A DNA stretch of 46,556 nucleotides, taken from NCBI GenBank assembly GCA_964373855.1, contig CAYJWL010000003.1:1-46556 (forward strand). The letters run 5' to 3'. The notes under the pieces were generated by a model. That model searched no databases. It was not told where the DNA came from and saw only the letters and a list, made by a program, of their open reading frames with translations. The number at the start of each line of letters is the position of its first letter. Position 1 is the stretch's first letter. This document shows, piece after piece, positions 32,179-40,367 of this stretch. The stretch is from CAYJWL01 sp964373855 (GTDB lineage Bacteria; Patescibacteriota; Andersenbacteria; UBA10190). The translations under genes and the position numbers were made by a program.

Positions 32179-34530
32179 TCACGAGCTGCACGCTTTCTCC
32201 CCTGCAAACTCCCACACAATGACCTGAAAGGGGTAATTGTTCCGGCTCAACGCTTTCTTTTCAAACAAGAAGCGGAAATGTCCGGCATAGATGGGATTCT
32301 TGTGCAGCGTAATGAAATCAAGCCCATTGTTATCAACCAGATATCTAATGTCTTTCTCACACAACATCTTCAGCTGCTCGGGGAGCGGCAGCGGATCCCC
32401 TTCATATTTCTCGAAGGGATACTGCAGGTAAGAATGAAACCGGAAGGCGTTATTATCTTCATACTGCACCTCGGCGAGAGCCTTGCCCTCATATTGTTGC
32501 AGCTCTTCGGCGGCCGCAATTGTTACATAGTACGGCGCCGCGGAATAGTTCAGCTCGTCCACCAGATTATCTATCGTCATAATCGACGGCGCCCCGAACA
32601 GCGCCAGCCCGAGAACAAGCGGGGAAGCTAAGAGAGAATATTTCCAGGACTTCGCCGGGGCCCTCTGCTGCCTTGTGTTCGGCAGGCCTGATGCAGCTGT
32701 CAGCGCCGCCGCCATCGCCAGCGCCAGCAGGGGATACGACTGCTGGTAATGCTTGGGCGCCGGTTGCCACACCGTGGCGATCAGGAGCTGCGAGACCAGC
32801 ACGGCCAGTACAACCACACCCCGCCAGCGGCCAACCCGGACGATATCAACTGCGCCAATAATCATGGCAGATACGGCAATCATATTAAGCTCCTGTCCCC
32901 AGCTCTCCCCGCCCCGGAACAGCCAGCGGAAAATAATAACGGCGATAGCCGCGGCAACAATGCCCGCCAATGCCGTCCCGCTACTCCAGCGCCCGAACAG
33001 TGAGACAATCCTCTGCCGCACTGCGGCCTGGCGCTGGGCAAGGTATATTAGCAAAAACACTGCGAATATACCGGCAAACTGCCTGCCCGCTCCCTCCCGC
33101 ATGCCTTTGCTCGAGCTGGGCAGCCAAACGGAAGTGAGCACCTCCCGTGCATTCTTCAGGTTATTCGTGATAAAACTATTCAGGCTTGCCGGCACCTGCA
33201 CTTCCGGATGATCAAAGTAAGAACTGGCAAACGGATTGCCCAAATGCTTGTAGTTGTAATAGAAGTAGGGGGAAATAATGACAAACAGCGGCAGTGCAGC
33301 AGCCAGTGTCCGCCGGATAACTTCGCCCCGTGGCCGGCGCTGGTAGAGCAGGGAGATAAAAAAGGCAATGCCGAGAATAGCCGCCGGCACATACATCTCC
33401 TGCCTTGTCATGCCAGCAATTCCTAACAGTACCCCCCAGAAAAAAGCGCCCCGCATTGTGCGCACGCGGAAAAACAGGGCAGTGCTTAGCAGCAATAAAA
33501 AGGTAAACACAACATATGGCCGCGGGCGCACGCTTGTGACAACAAAATCAGCATTAAAAAAGAGTAAGACTGCCGCAGCTATGCCTACATATCGCCGGAA
33601 GCGGAGGCTCTCAGCCAGCATCACCAGCGAGCCAATGATGCCTACGGTTGCCGCCATACCCACCAGACGGCCCCAGAGAATATCAGGAATATCAGGCGAG
33701 ATGGCCGGCACAAGCAGCAGGGGATAGCCCGGCAGCCGGAAGCTTTTCACCGACAGGGGATTTATGCCCTGCGTAATCTGCTCGGCGGCGTTCACATAAT
33801 AATATGCGTCCCCGCCCGGGTCGCCCTGCAAGAGCCTGGCAATCTGCCACTGGAACAGTATGGCAACAATGAGAACCGCCGCCAGCAGAACGCGAACATA
33901 GATTCTCTTTCCCTTGGCCGCGCGCGGGATCAGCCATATCGCCAGCCCGGCAAGGATGGTGACAGCCGCCAGCGCTATCAGCGGCTGCTTGTGGTCAAGC
34001 GCCCAGCGGTAAAGGAGATATCCATTGGTTGTTTGCCGGTAATACCGGAAGGCAATATCCTGCCTGGATTCTGTCAGGCGAACCGCATAGGGCCCCGAAA
34101 GTTCCGCCTGCGGTGAGGAGATACTGAAGACAAACGCGCGGCCGGCGGCATATTCAACAGCTTCGAAAGAAAAGGGCAGGTAGTAATCATCCCGCACGTG
34201 GCGCCCGTCCGCCTGTGCGGTGCGCAGCGGCTCGGATTCGCCTTCCGCAAACAATTGGAAGTCGATGGGGGAGCGGTTTGATTTCTTCGCAAAATCGACA
34301 ATGAGAATATCAATGCGCGATAGCGGTTCCGAATCCGCCGTAAATTTCTGGCTGATTACTGCCGATCCCGCAAACGGCTTGTGAAATTTCCATGTATCAA
34401 CGCCAACTATCTCCCCCGCCGGCCAATCCCCCGGCGCCGCTACATACAACGCGGCTACAACGATGCCGGCAACAATCAGCCCACCACCAGTCACCCATCT
34501 CCATTGCCGCAGCCATTGAACCGTATTCAT
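32179..34530 (-). CDS. Large GT-C membrane glycosyltransferase with an N-terminal beta domain
   Basis: The ATG at 34530 (MNTVQWLRQW) is preferred to a GTG nine bases upstream. After a first helix (about 12-30), an external beta-rich domain (about 35-165, e.g. RIDILIVDFAKKSNRSPIDF) precedes a polytopic GT-C core. The core has the acidic loop GDPGGDAYYYVNAAEQI and the RLPGYPLLL segment typical of GT39/ArnT-like proteins. A soluble C-terminal domain ends the 783-aa protein. It probably transfers a lipid-linked sugar at the outer face of the membrane. The GHMP kinase gene upstream on the same strand could supply an activated sugar. Confidence 0.75.
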   Translation of the reverse strand: MNTVQWLRQWRWVTGGGLIVAGIVVAALYVAAPGDWPAGEIVGVDTWKFHKPFAGSAVISQKFTADSEPLSRIDILIVDFAKKSNRSPIDFQLFAEGESEPLRTAQADGRHVRDDYYLPFSFEAVEYAAGRAFVFSISSPQAELSGPYAVRLTESRQDIAFRYYRQTTNGYLLYRWALDHKQPLIALAAVTILAGLAIWLIPRAAKGKRIYVRVLLAAVLIVAILFQWQIARLLQGDPGGDAYYYVNAAEQITQGINPLSVKSFRLPGYPLLLVPAISPDIPDILWGRLVGMAATVGIIGSLVMLAESLRFRRYVGIAAAVLLFFNADFVVTSVRPRPYVVFTFLLLLSTALFFRVRTMRGAFFWGVLLGIAGMTRQEMYVPAAILGIAFFISLLYQRRPRGEVIRRTLAAALPLFVIISPYFYYNYKHLGNPFASSYFDHPEVQVPASLNSFITNNLKNAREVLTSVWLPSSSKGMREGAGRQFAGIFAVFLLIYLAQRQAAVRQRIVSLFGRWSSGTALAGIVAAAIAVIIFRWLFRGGESWGQELNMIAVSAMIIGAVDIVRVGRWRGVVVLAVLVSQLLIATVWQPAPKHYQQSYPLLALAMAAALTAASGLPNTRQQRAPAKSWKYSLLASPLVLGLALFGAPSIMTIDNLVDELNYSAAPYYVTIAAAEELQQYEGKALAEVQYEDNNAFRFHSYLQYPFEKYEGDPLPLPEQLKMLCEKDIRYLVDNNGLDFITLHKNPIYAGHFRFLFEKKALSRNNYPFQVIVWEFAGEKACSS

Positions 34531-34567
34531 ATCCCGCACTTGGCAGTAATAGTATTCGTAGCTTACG

Positions 34568-35623
34568 TTAGTAGGTTACAATAAGGCCTCGATAATCAAT
34601 TTCAACCGGCAGGAGTTTGGCGTGCGGAACGTGGCTCAAAATATCAGCCCAAACTTGCTTAAGTTTTTCAATATCTTTCTTTTCGCCAATTGCCCACGCA
34701 CACCCTCCGCGGCCCGGGATTTTAGCGCCGCAGTGTAGAGCATTCGCGGCTTCAAAGAGTTTCCGAGCGGTGGGGGCATAGGGCCCGACGAGTTTTTCTC
34801 GGAGTATTCCTTCCCGATGAAGACATCGGCCGGCAGCTCGGAATTTGCCGCGCTCAATAGCCCGTGCAAACGTTCCGGCGTTCTTAATCATTTCAACAAA
34901 AACATGCCTTTCCCCTTTTTCTCTCAGTGTGTTCAGAACTCTGCTGCCTCCGCGGGTTGGGTGGGACCTTCCGGTATACCCAAGAGCAATGTGGTTCTCT
35001 AGAGAGGGAGCGACTTTCAATGCCTTCCTGAAAAGTTTATTTTTCCCTGCGCCATAATCCCAATACCATAGGTTTACTCCTCCATAGGCAGCTGCAGCTT
35101 GGTCCTGCAACCCAGTGCCGTGGTATAAGGCGTCCTCTAGATGGTGTCCTAGCCAGACCATTCCACTCTTTGAGAGTTTGCGCGAGTTTTTTGTCCCAAG
35201 GAGTTCGAGGGCTTTTGAAATCCCGGCGATTAGTGACACCGCAAGACTTCCTGATCCTCCTAGGCCCGATATGGCCGGCGAGGCCGATTTTATCTGTATT
35301 TCAATCCCGGCGATACAGAAGTGCGAGATAATTGCCAGCACGAGGCCAGGAGTTGAAGAATAAGCGAAGTGAGGCCAAGTGAACACGAGAGTCCCTAGGG
35401 GCGGAGAAATTATTTTTATTTTGTTGGGAATATATGAGCGCAGTTGCACCTCGGTTCTCAAGTTTAGCGCTATATTGACTGTGCGGGGGCTTTCCCCGGC
35501 AAGCATTAAGCTCACCAACCGGTGATCCATGCTGCCTCCACAGTCTATCCGTACGGGCGCAGAGGCAGTAATGGATTTTTTCCTTAGGAGGACAGAGAGA
35601 TTGGTCGGCATGTGCTGCTGCAT
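34568..35623 (-). CDS. GHMP kinase, sugar-kinase-like (HddA-like)
   Basis: The 351-aa protein shows the GHMP kinase motifs: motif 1 SAPVRIDCGGSMD (21-33), the ATP loop SPAISGLGGSGSLAVS (115-130) in place of PxGLGSSA, and motif 3 GAKIPGRGGCAWAI near the C-terminus. The N-terminal S-A-P-x-R-I-D-x-G-G matches the heptose-7-phosphate/fucose kinase branch, so a sugar or sugar-phosphate is the likely substrate. No RBS is evident. Direct repeats (GAGAGCTnAAAGTACC at 35633 and 35653) lie just upstream and might be an operator. Confidence 0.82.
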   Translation of the reverse strand: MQQHMPTNLSVLLRKKSITASAPVRIDCGGSMDHRLVSLMLAGESPRTVNIALNLRTEVQLRSYIPNKIKIISPPLGTLVFTWPHFAYSSTPGLVLAIISHFCIAGIEIQIKSASPAISGLGGSGSLAVSLIAGISKALELLGTKNSRKLSKSGMVWLGHHLEDALYHGTGLQDQAAAAYGGVNLWYWDYGAGKNKLFRKALKVAPSLENHIALGYTGRSHPTRGGSRVLNTLREKGERHVFVEMIKNAGTFARAIERGKFRAAGRCLHREGILREKLVGPYAPTARKLFEAANALHCGAKIPGRGGCAWAIGEKKDIEKLKQVWADILSHVPHAKLLPVEIDYRGLIVTY

Positions 35624-35719
35624 GGTAGCGGAGAGAGCTTAAAGTACCTCCGGAGAGCTCAAAGTACCAAGTATCTTTATCTTGCCCCTACTTCTGTGAA
35701 TCTCCCTCACGGAAGTTTT

Positions 35720-35986
35720 TCATTTCGTGTGCTGCAGTAACACACCGACCGTCAGACAGCGTTCGGCTGTTCGCTGGTGCGGTTCGGCGGAAGAAAAATC
35801 AATGTCACGAAGCCGATCGAGCGCAGGCTGGGCTGATGGCGCGGTGACTTTCTTGCTTAGCTCTCGCGATTGCTCAAGATAGCGCTCGCAGATTGCTTGG
35901 CTGCTTTGTGGATCCTTGTAATACCACTGCGCCATGCGCAGCATGTTGATACTAATCGCTTGTATGATATCTTTTTCCGTCATCAT
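35720..35986 (-). CDS. Small helical hypothetical protein, 88 aa
   Basis: The start ATG overlaps the stop of the DUF5674 gene (ATGA), so translation is probably coupled. The sequence is soluble and mostly helical (MMTEKDIIQAISINMLRMAQ, QAICERYLEQSRELSKKV). No family is recognised; a partner role for the DUF5674 protein is possible. Confidence 0.6.
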   Translation of the reverse strand: MMTEKDIIQAISINMLRMAQWYYKDPQSSQAICERYLEQSRELSKKVTAPSAQPALDRLRDIDFSSAEPHQRTAERCLTVGVLLQHTK

Positions 35987-36345
35987 TCAAGACGATCATG
36001 AACAACCGATTCCAACTTGGCACGAATCTCTAGGGAGAGAATGTCTTGATCTGGATTATCTTGCTTGGGCCGGATGTTAATGAGGGCATAATAATCAACT
36101 GTTTTGCTCGATACAAGATATCCCCCGCCCCAGATATTTTCCTGTTTACTCCCTCGCTCTATCAACGTCTTTTCACAATCTGCATGCCACTGCCCACCAC
36201 CCGCCAGGATACCCTGTTCAATATCAACCGCTACCTTTATATGCCCATTGTAATAGGCAGCCATCTCATTGAGTTGCTGGGCAGTTGCTTTGCCTGTAAT
36301 AAGGTGAACTATTGGCTGTGTTGAAGACATACTTATACGGCCCAT
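35983..36345 (-). CDS. DUF5674 family protein, 120 aa
   Basis: The sequence matches the DUF5674 pattern I remember: HIKVAVDIEQGILAGGGQWHADCEKTLIERGSKQENIWG, then YYALINIRPKQDN and a C-terminal EIRAKLE helix. The family is frequent in Patescibacteria and cyanobacteria and has no known function; conserved His, Asp and Glu (WHADCE) suggest an enzyme. A second ATG at 36330 is an alternative start. It forms a pair with the 35720-35986 gene. Confidence 0.8.
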   Translation of the reverse strand: MGRISMSSTQPIVHLITGKATAQQLNEMAAYYNGHIKVAVDIEQGILAGGGQWHADCEKTLIERGSKQENIWGGGYLVSSKTVDYYALINIRPKQDNPDQDILSLEIRAKLESVVHDRLE

Positions 36346-36396
36346 CGTAGCACAAACTTTTCAAGGTAACGCCCACTGTCGCATTGCCCTTGGAAA

Positions 36397-36427
36397 ATGA
36401 AAAAACCGCCTCTCTTTCAAGAGGCGG
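36397..36427 (-). terminator. Terminator overlapping the stop codon of the 36417-37277 gene
   Basis: On the minus strand CCGCCTC...GAGGCGG is followed by TTTTTTCATTTT. The stop TGA lies in the loop region of the hairpin. Confidence 0.85.
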
Positions 36428-37277
36428 AGGGGTTTTTGCGAACTCTGTGCTTTCGGCGGCGCTGCTCGTTCCGGCAAAGTCGGCAGAGATGGCCGATGTA
36501 TTCCCGCCGGCCAGCGCGGGTTAATTTTCTGCCGACAACCGGAAAAAATGGCTCGGCGGCCGGCCAACGTACCCGACAGCCGGCGCACATGCGCTGCTCC
36601 AGCCCCCTGTGCCTTCCTTTCGGGCGGCGAAGCACAGCCTCGGCTAATTTCTGCAGATTCGTTTTGAGTGCCTGCCGGTATCGCTTCCAGCGGAGATTCT
36701 GACTTCTTAACTGATTGAGAGACCGGTGCTTCCGTTTGGCGCGGGAAAACTCCATGCGCATCACCAGATACTTCGGCAGCTTCAGGCCAATTTTTTCGAG
36801 ATGATAGATGACCTGACGCCTGCTTACTTTCAGCGAATGGCTGTTATTCCACATGAGCGCTATCTGCTCCGGCGTGCAGCGCAAGTAATGCTGGTTAAGG
36901 AACAAATGGAGATCAAGCACTTGCTCCTCTGTTAACCGGGTGGCGCAGCGCACGCGTCGGGCGCGCTCCGGGTCAACCAGTCCAAGTCGGCTGGCCTTAT
37001 TGCATAGTGCTGTGCGGCTGTATCCAGGCAAATAGCCGCCCCGGAAAATTTCGGCCGGGCGCAGACCTTCACCAATAAGTTCATGGAGCCGAGCTTCATC
37101 AGAGGCCGGCCACGGGCGCCTGCTCACACCATCTCCCGCAAGTTTTAGCTGCTTCACCTTGGCTTGAATGGCCTTCGCCGTTCTGGTGCCGATCAACATT
37201 TCACTGGCCGCTAATCCCTGCGCCAACGATGACTTCAATCTCACAATTTCCCACGAAGCCCATAAGGTACCGGGCAT
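36417..37277 (-). CDS. Putative DNA-binding protein with C-terminal zinc pairs, 286 aa
   Basis: AGGAG precedes the start at a good distance. The very basic protein has repeated short helical modules of the type RLHELIGEGLRPAEIF and WEIVRLKSSLAQGLAASEM, which resemble HTH or SANT-like units that bind DNA. A helix-turn-helix-like LKVSRRQVIYHLEKIGL follows (about residues 150-166). The C-terminus has two CxxC pairs (CAGC and CRLC), a probable zinc ribbon. No family is known to me. Origin from a mobile element or a homing-type regulator is possible but not shown. Confidence 0.55.
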   Translation of the reverse strand: MPGTLWASWEIVRLKSSLAQGLAASEMLIGTRTAKAIQAKVKQLKLAGDGVSRRPWPASDEARLHELIGEGLRPAEIFRGGYLPGYSRTALCNKASRLGLVDPERARRVRCATRLTEEQVLDLHLFLNQHYLRCTPEQIALMWNNSHSLKVSRRQVIYHLEKIGLKLPKYLVMRMEFSRAKRKHRSLNQLRSQNLRWKRYRQALKTNLQKLAEAVLRRPKGRHRGLEQRMCAGCRVRWPAAEPFFPVVGRKLTRAGRREYIGHLCRLCRNEQRRRKHRVRKNPSAS

Positions 37278-37413
37278 GATTCATCTCCTCTTTCCTTGGC
37301 AAGGGGCAAAAGAACACTTCAGGACATTGTAAAGCAGATATGACCGGAAAATGCAATGCTGACGATCATCTGCGCTGGATTAATGAACACAAGACAAACT
37401 TCTCCTATCCATT

Positions 37414-37977
37414 CTAATACTGAACAATTTTGACATACTCATCATTCACCCGCGGCCCACGCTCTTCATGAATATAGGCCGTTTTCTTATTTTCCTCGGG
37501 CAGAATCAGGACGCGCGCTTCGCTTGTCGGAAAGTTAAGAGTGTCTAACCATTGAAGATTTGCTTCATTTGGATCTTGAGCTTGTATATATCCGCCGATC
37601 TCTTTTTCGAATGCGCCGAGCAGGTAACGCATACGTTTTGGATCGTTTTGAATATGCTGATATATTTTTCTGGCTGTCTCGGCCGGCAAGAACATCCTCG
37701 CGTAGCATGAGCTGCCCCTTCCTCCCGCCTCGCGCAGATTTCGCCCGGCCGTCGGCACAACCAGGTAGGAAATGGCCAATACTTGCTCATGGCCGTCTTC
37801 GGCACGCGAAGTAAAATCCCGCAAGCGAAAATCCTTACCGGGATCGTGGATGGCACGGCTAATCCGCTGATGCATGGCCCGCAGATCAGCAATGCCAAGC
37901 ACCTCCTGCCCGAAGGCTTCAAGGCTTCCGGCAGGTTTGTCCGCTGCTTCAATGCTCTGAACCAGTATTTCATTCAT
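37414..37977 (-). CDS. Hypothetical protein, 187 aa
   Basis: The soluble protein has no signal peptide and no motif I recognise. It is a mix of helices and strands with GRGSSCYARMFLPAE in the centre and a charged C-terminus. No ribosome site is clear. It diverges from promoter C and the 38107 gene. Confidence 0.6.
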   Translation of the reverse strand: MNEILVQSIEAADKPAGSLEAFGQEVLGIADLRAMHQRISRAIHDPGKDFRLRDFTSRAEDGHEQVLAISYLVVPTAGRNLREAGGRGSSCYARMFLPAETARKIYQHIQNDPKRMRYLLGAFEKEIGGYIQAQDPNEANLQWLDTLNFPTSEARVLILPEENKKTAYIHEERGPRVNDEYVKIVQY

Positions 37978-38023
37978 AGCTAGGGGTGCACCTTCTTTGA
38001 ACTTAGTGTACTCCGAAGCAGGA

Positions 38024-38052
38024 TTGACACTCGGCTAAAAAACAGTTAAAAA
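38024..38052 (+). promoter_or_regulatory. Promoter C of the small-gene promoter family
   Basis: TTGACA (38024-38029), 17 bases, TAAAAA (38047-38052), then GAAAGTACCGCTGTTTTTTG. The initially transcribed word fits promoters A and B (GAAGG-TACCG-TTGTT). It precedes the paralogue of the gene behind promoter B. Confidence 0.6.
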
Positions 38053-38106
38053 GAAAGTACCGCTGTTTTTTGAAAAATTATGGCAACCAACCGGGGAGGA
38101 CTCTCC

Positions 38107-38556
38107 ATGTGGCCGTTCAATCGCAAAAAGCAAGCTATCACCCCGCCGACTGCCCGCAACCTGGCCCGCCAGCGTGAACTGGAAGCACAATTCTGGCCCC
38201 AATACAGCGAGGTAGCCGGCAATAGCCGGTCACCTTTGCAAGAAGTCCGTGCAAAGAAAGAGCGTGGGGGGCAGACACGGAAAAATCCGTATAAGAGTTA
38301 CTGCACGCTGATCCGCAATTTCCGCAACTGCACCGGCACCGAGCATGTTCCGTTCGGGGAAAGCGAGATCTACCGGCAGCTTGCTCGCTCCACTGACGAA
38401 GTCAAGCAGTTGTTTATCCACTGGACCGGAGCACACGGTGGCTTCTACACACTCAATCGACATTCCCGCGACAGCTTGGCCTTGAATACGTTGTGTGAGC
38501 AAGGGCCTGATCCTGTTCTCTTTCAATCCATCTGGGCATACCTCAACCAGCTTTGA
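38107..38556 (+). CDS. Small orphan protein, paralogue of 30302-30604
   Basis: The start at 38107 (MWPFNRKKQ) is chosen because GGGGAGGA lies 6 bases upstream; an earlier in-frame ATG at 38080 has no such site. Residues about 63-149 (YKSYCTLIRNFRNCTGTEHV to GPDPVLFQSIWAYLNQL) align with the whole 30302 protein. The N-terminus adds about 60 basic residues, whose first nine resemble the 31071 protein. Function unknown; no membrane segment. A terminator with the same GCCGCGA stem as its paralogue follows. Confidence 0.7.
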   Translation: MWPFNRKKQAITPPTARNLARQRELEAQFWPQYSEVAGNSRSPLQEVRAKKERGGQTRKNPYKSYCTLIRNFRNCTGTEHVPFGESEIYRQLARSTDEVKQLFIHWTGAHGGFYTLNRHSRDSLALNTLCEQGPDPVLFQSIWAYLNQL

Positions 38557-38563
38557 AACACCA

Positions 38564-38592
38564 GCCGCGAATCAATTCGCGGCCTTTCTTTT
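38564..38592 (+). terminator. Rho-independent terminator
   Basis: GCCGCGAA and TTCGCGGC pair around TCAA and are followed by CTTTCTTTT. It overlaps the end of the converging 38591 gene. Confidence 0.9.
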
Positions 38593-38911
38593 AAAATTGG
38601 GCAGCGTCGGCGTCGTTCTGAATAAGTGCGGCGTCAAGGTAATCTATATTAACTGATTCCAGGTCAGACAATGAACTGTCCAGATCGCCCGCGCTGGTAA
38701 CTTGTTTATTAAACTCAACGGCCGGAACAGATCCCACAACCGGCGCGGCATCTTCCGGCGATGATATCACCGGGATGAGATCTTCGTCTCCCGGTGCTAA
38801 AGCTGTTTGATAGCGCATCATGACCAGCACAATAACAACTACGATCATAACTACGGTAAAGAGTACGATCCAAAGGTTCTTGTTGGCCGGGTGTAAGGTA
38901 AGATTTGGCAT
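38591..38911 (-). CDS. Single-pass membrane protein, 106 aa
   Basis: A short cytoplasmic N-terminus is followed by one strong membrane helix (about 13-32) and a long acidic external tail rich in Asp, Ser and Val. No family is recognised. It follows the secreted coiled-coil protein by 16 bases, so the two are probably cotranscribed and may act together at the cell surface. Confidence 0.6.
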   Translation of the reverse strand: MPNLTLHPANKNLWIVLFTVVMIVVVIVLVMMRYQTALAPGDEDLIPVISSPEDAAPVVGSVPAVEFNKQVTSAGDLDSSLSDLESVNIDYLDAALIQNDADAAQF

Positions 38912-38927
38912 AATTAGAACATCGCAA

Positions 38928-39575
38928 TTATGTGGGTGAAGGACTGGGGCTGGCTGTTGGCGTCGGCGTGGCTGACGGCGTCTTACCAGCCAGCGAGCGC
39001 ACCGCCACGATCAGATTGCGCACGGACTTACGATAATCATGGAGCGCGCGTTTAACACCCCGCATGTCTTGTCTAAACTGCCGCAGCACAGCTTTAGGAT
39101 CTTCAACTTCGCAGGTAAATGAGGCGGCCGCATCCTGCGCCGTGGTAATGGCAGCTTCAACCAGTGCTTTCTTGGCGGCAATGTCAGACAGCAGCGCATC
39201 GTAATTAGCCAGTGTCTGTCCGCCCGGTACCAGCACCGTGGTGTAAAAGGCGGCCACTCTCTCCGCAATTCTGGCAAACACCTGGAGCATGTTGTCAGCC
39301 AGGCGCGCCAAGTGGGCTGATCGTCTCTGAATATTGCGTTCATGTGCCTGACAAGATCGTGGCTGGCCTACCGCCTGCCTTTCCGGTTGGTTTTGCTTCT
39401 CCTCTCTCTTGAGCTCAAGTTTCTCTTCAATGGCCTGCGGCGTACCCCGTTCCGCTGGCCGTCCCAGACCCATGCCTTTCGGCTGCTCGCCATCATCATG
39501 GCCAAATACCAGTGCTGGCAGGGTGAGCAGGATAGCCGCGGTCAATCCAGCAACCATTCGGGGTTTAATATCCAT
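38928..39575 (-). CDS. Secreted helical protein with Pro/Thr/Ser tail, 215 aa
   Basis: A typical signal peptide (residues 1-25, cleavage near ALVFGHDD) precedes a long helical region with heptad character (about 50-190: EEKLELKREEKQNQ, ARIAERVAAF) and a low-complexity tail TPSATPTPTASPSPSPT. Such tails often cross or attach to the envelope. TATAAT lies just upstream of the start. No known domain is seen. Confidence 0.65.
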   Translation of the reverse strand: MDIKPRMVAGLTAAILLTLPALVFGHDDGEQPKGMGLGRPAERGTPQAIEEKLELKREEKQNQPERQAVGQPRSCQAHERNIQRRSAHLARLADNMLQVFARIAERVAAFYTTVLVPGGQTLANYDALLSDIAAKKALVEAAITTAQDAAASFTCEVEDPKAVLRQFRQDMRGVKRALHDYRKSVRNLIVAVRSLAGKTPSATPTPTASPSPSPT

Positions 39576-39675
39576 GAGACTATTATACTCCTAATCAATC
39601 CCTCGGATTTTTCCACAGGTCACCATGTTGTCCCGGATCAGGTTACTGCCTGTATACGCGCGTTTTTGGCCAATT

Positions 39676-39710
39676 GTATGATCCTATCCTACACCATAAT
39701 TCCTTTGACA
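39676..39710 (+). promoter_or_regulatory. Conserved 35-nt motif, copy 2
   Basis: 32 of 35 bases match copy 1 (30726-30760). It ends with TTGACA (39705-39710), with TACCAT 16 bases on, and lies about 120 bases before the 39831 gene. A near-match to the DnaA box (TTTTCCACA, 39609-39617) lies upstream, as perfect boxes do at copy 1. Confidence 0.6.
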
Positions 39711-39830
39711 AATCAAGAGGAATTGCTACCATGGTTGGTGGCCTGAACTGATGCTCTTTTACATGTTGTGCCATTTTACAAACCGGCAGCGCATCCAGCT
39801 GCGTTATTCGAACGTTGTGGAGGAATTGCT

Positions 39831-40190
39831 ATGTGTAATGTTGCCGATTCAAAACCGTATGTTGCCGCCATCAAAGGAAATCTCACGGAAGAGCAGCTGA
39901 CCAAAATTTGTGAGGAGGCGGTGGCTGCATATGATGGCCTTCCCATGGATTGCCTCCGGATCTTGAAACGCCACGATCCCCAGACCCGGTGGACCGTCAT
40001 CGAGGTCTTCAGGGCAGACAACGAGATTCAGCCCCTTGTCCGAGCCGAAGTGTACTATTGGCTGGACTCGACTGTTGAGAGCACCATGGATCGCGAGCCC
40101 GCCCCTGCTACGTACCTTCTGGTCGTTGATGTGCTGGCCGAGCGCATCTTCGAACTAGCCCGCCGGGTCATTGTGACGGCAGGTTCGTAG
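39831..40190 (+). CDS. Hypothetical protein, 119 aa
   Basis: The start at 39831 (MCNVADSK) is supported by GGAGG 9 bases upstream; the in-frame ATG at 39768 is not. The protein is soluble and acidic with an alpha/beta character (RWTVIEVFRADNEIQ). No family is recognised. It has an upstream conserved motif and a strong terminator and forms its own unit. Confidence 0.65.
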   Translation: MCNVADSKPYVAAIKGNLTEEQLTKICEEAVAAYDGLPMDCLRILKRHDPQTRWTVIEVFRADNEIQPLVRAEVYYWLDSTVESTMDREPAPATYLLVVDVLAERIFELARRVIVTAGS

Positions 40191-40224
40191 AAGCCTCTAT
40201 GACAAAACTCACAGGCACTTTCCC

Positions 40225-40252
40225 TCTGGCCATTTCGCGCCAGAGTTTTTTA
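40225..40252 (+). terminator. Rho-independent terminator
   Basis: CTCTGG (40225-40230) pairs with CCAGAG (40241-40246), followed by TTTTTT. Confidence 0.85.
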
Positions 40253-40367
40253 TTGAGTAGTTGCACAGCTCATCGCCCCAGCGAGTAAAGCTTTAATGGG
40301 AAATGAATACAGAAGCCATAATGTTCAGTAGCTTTCTTCATCCCACCGATCCTGCTATGATCAACCT

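Noticed and set aside
36417..37277. Transposase
   Set aside because: The protein is basic with HTH-like modules and zinc pairs, but no DDE, tyrosine or serine recombinase motif and no terminal inverted repeats were seen.
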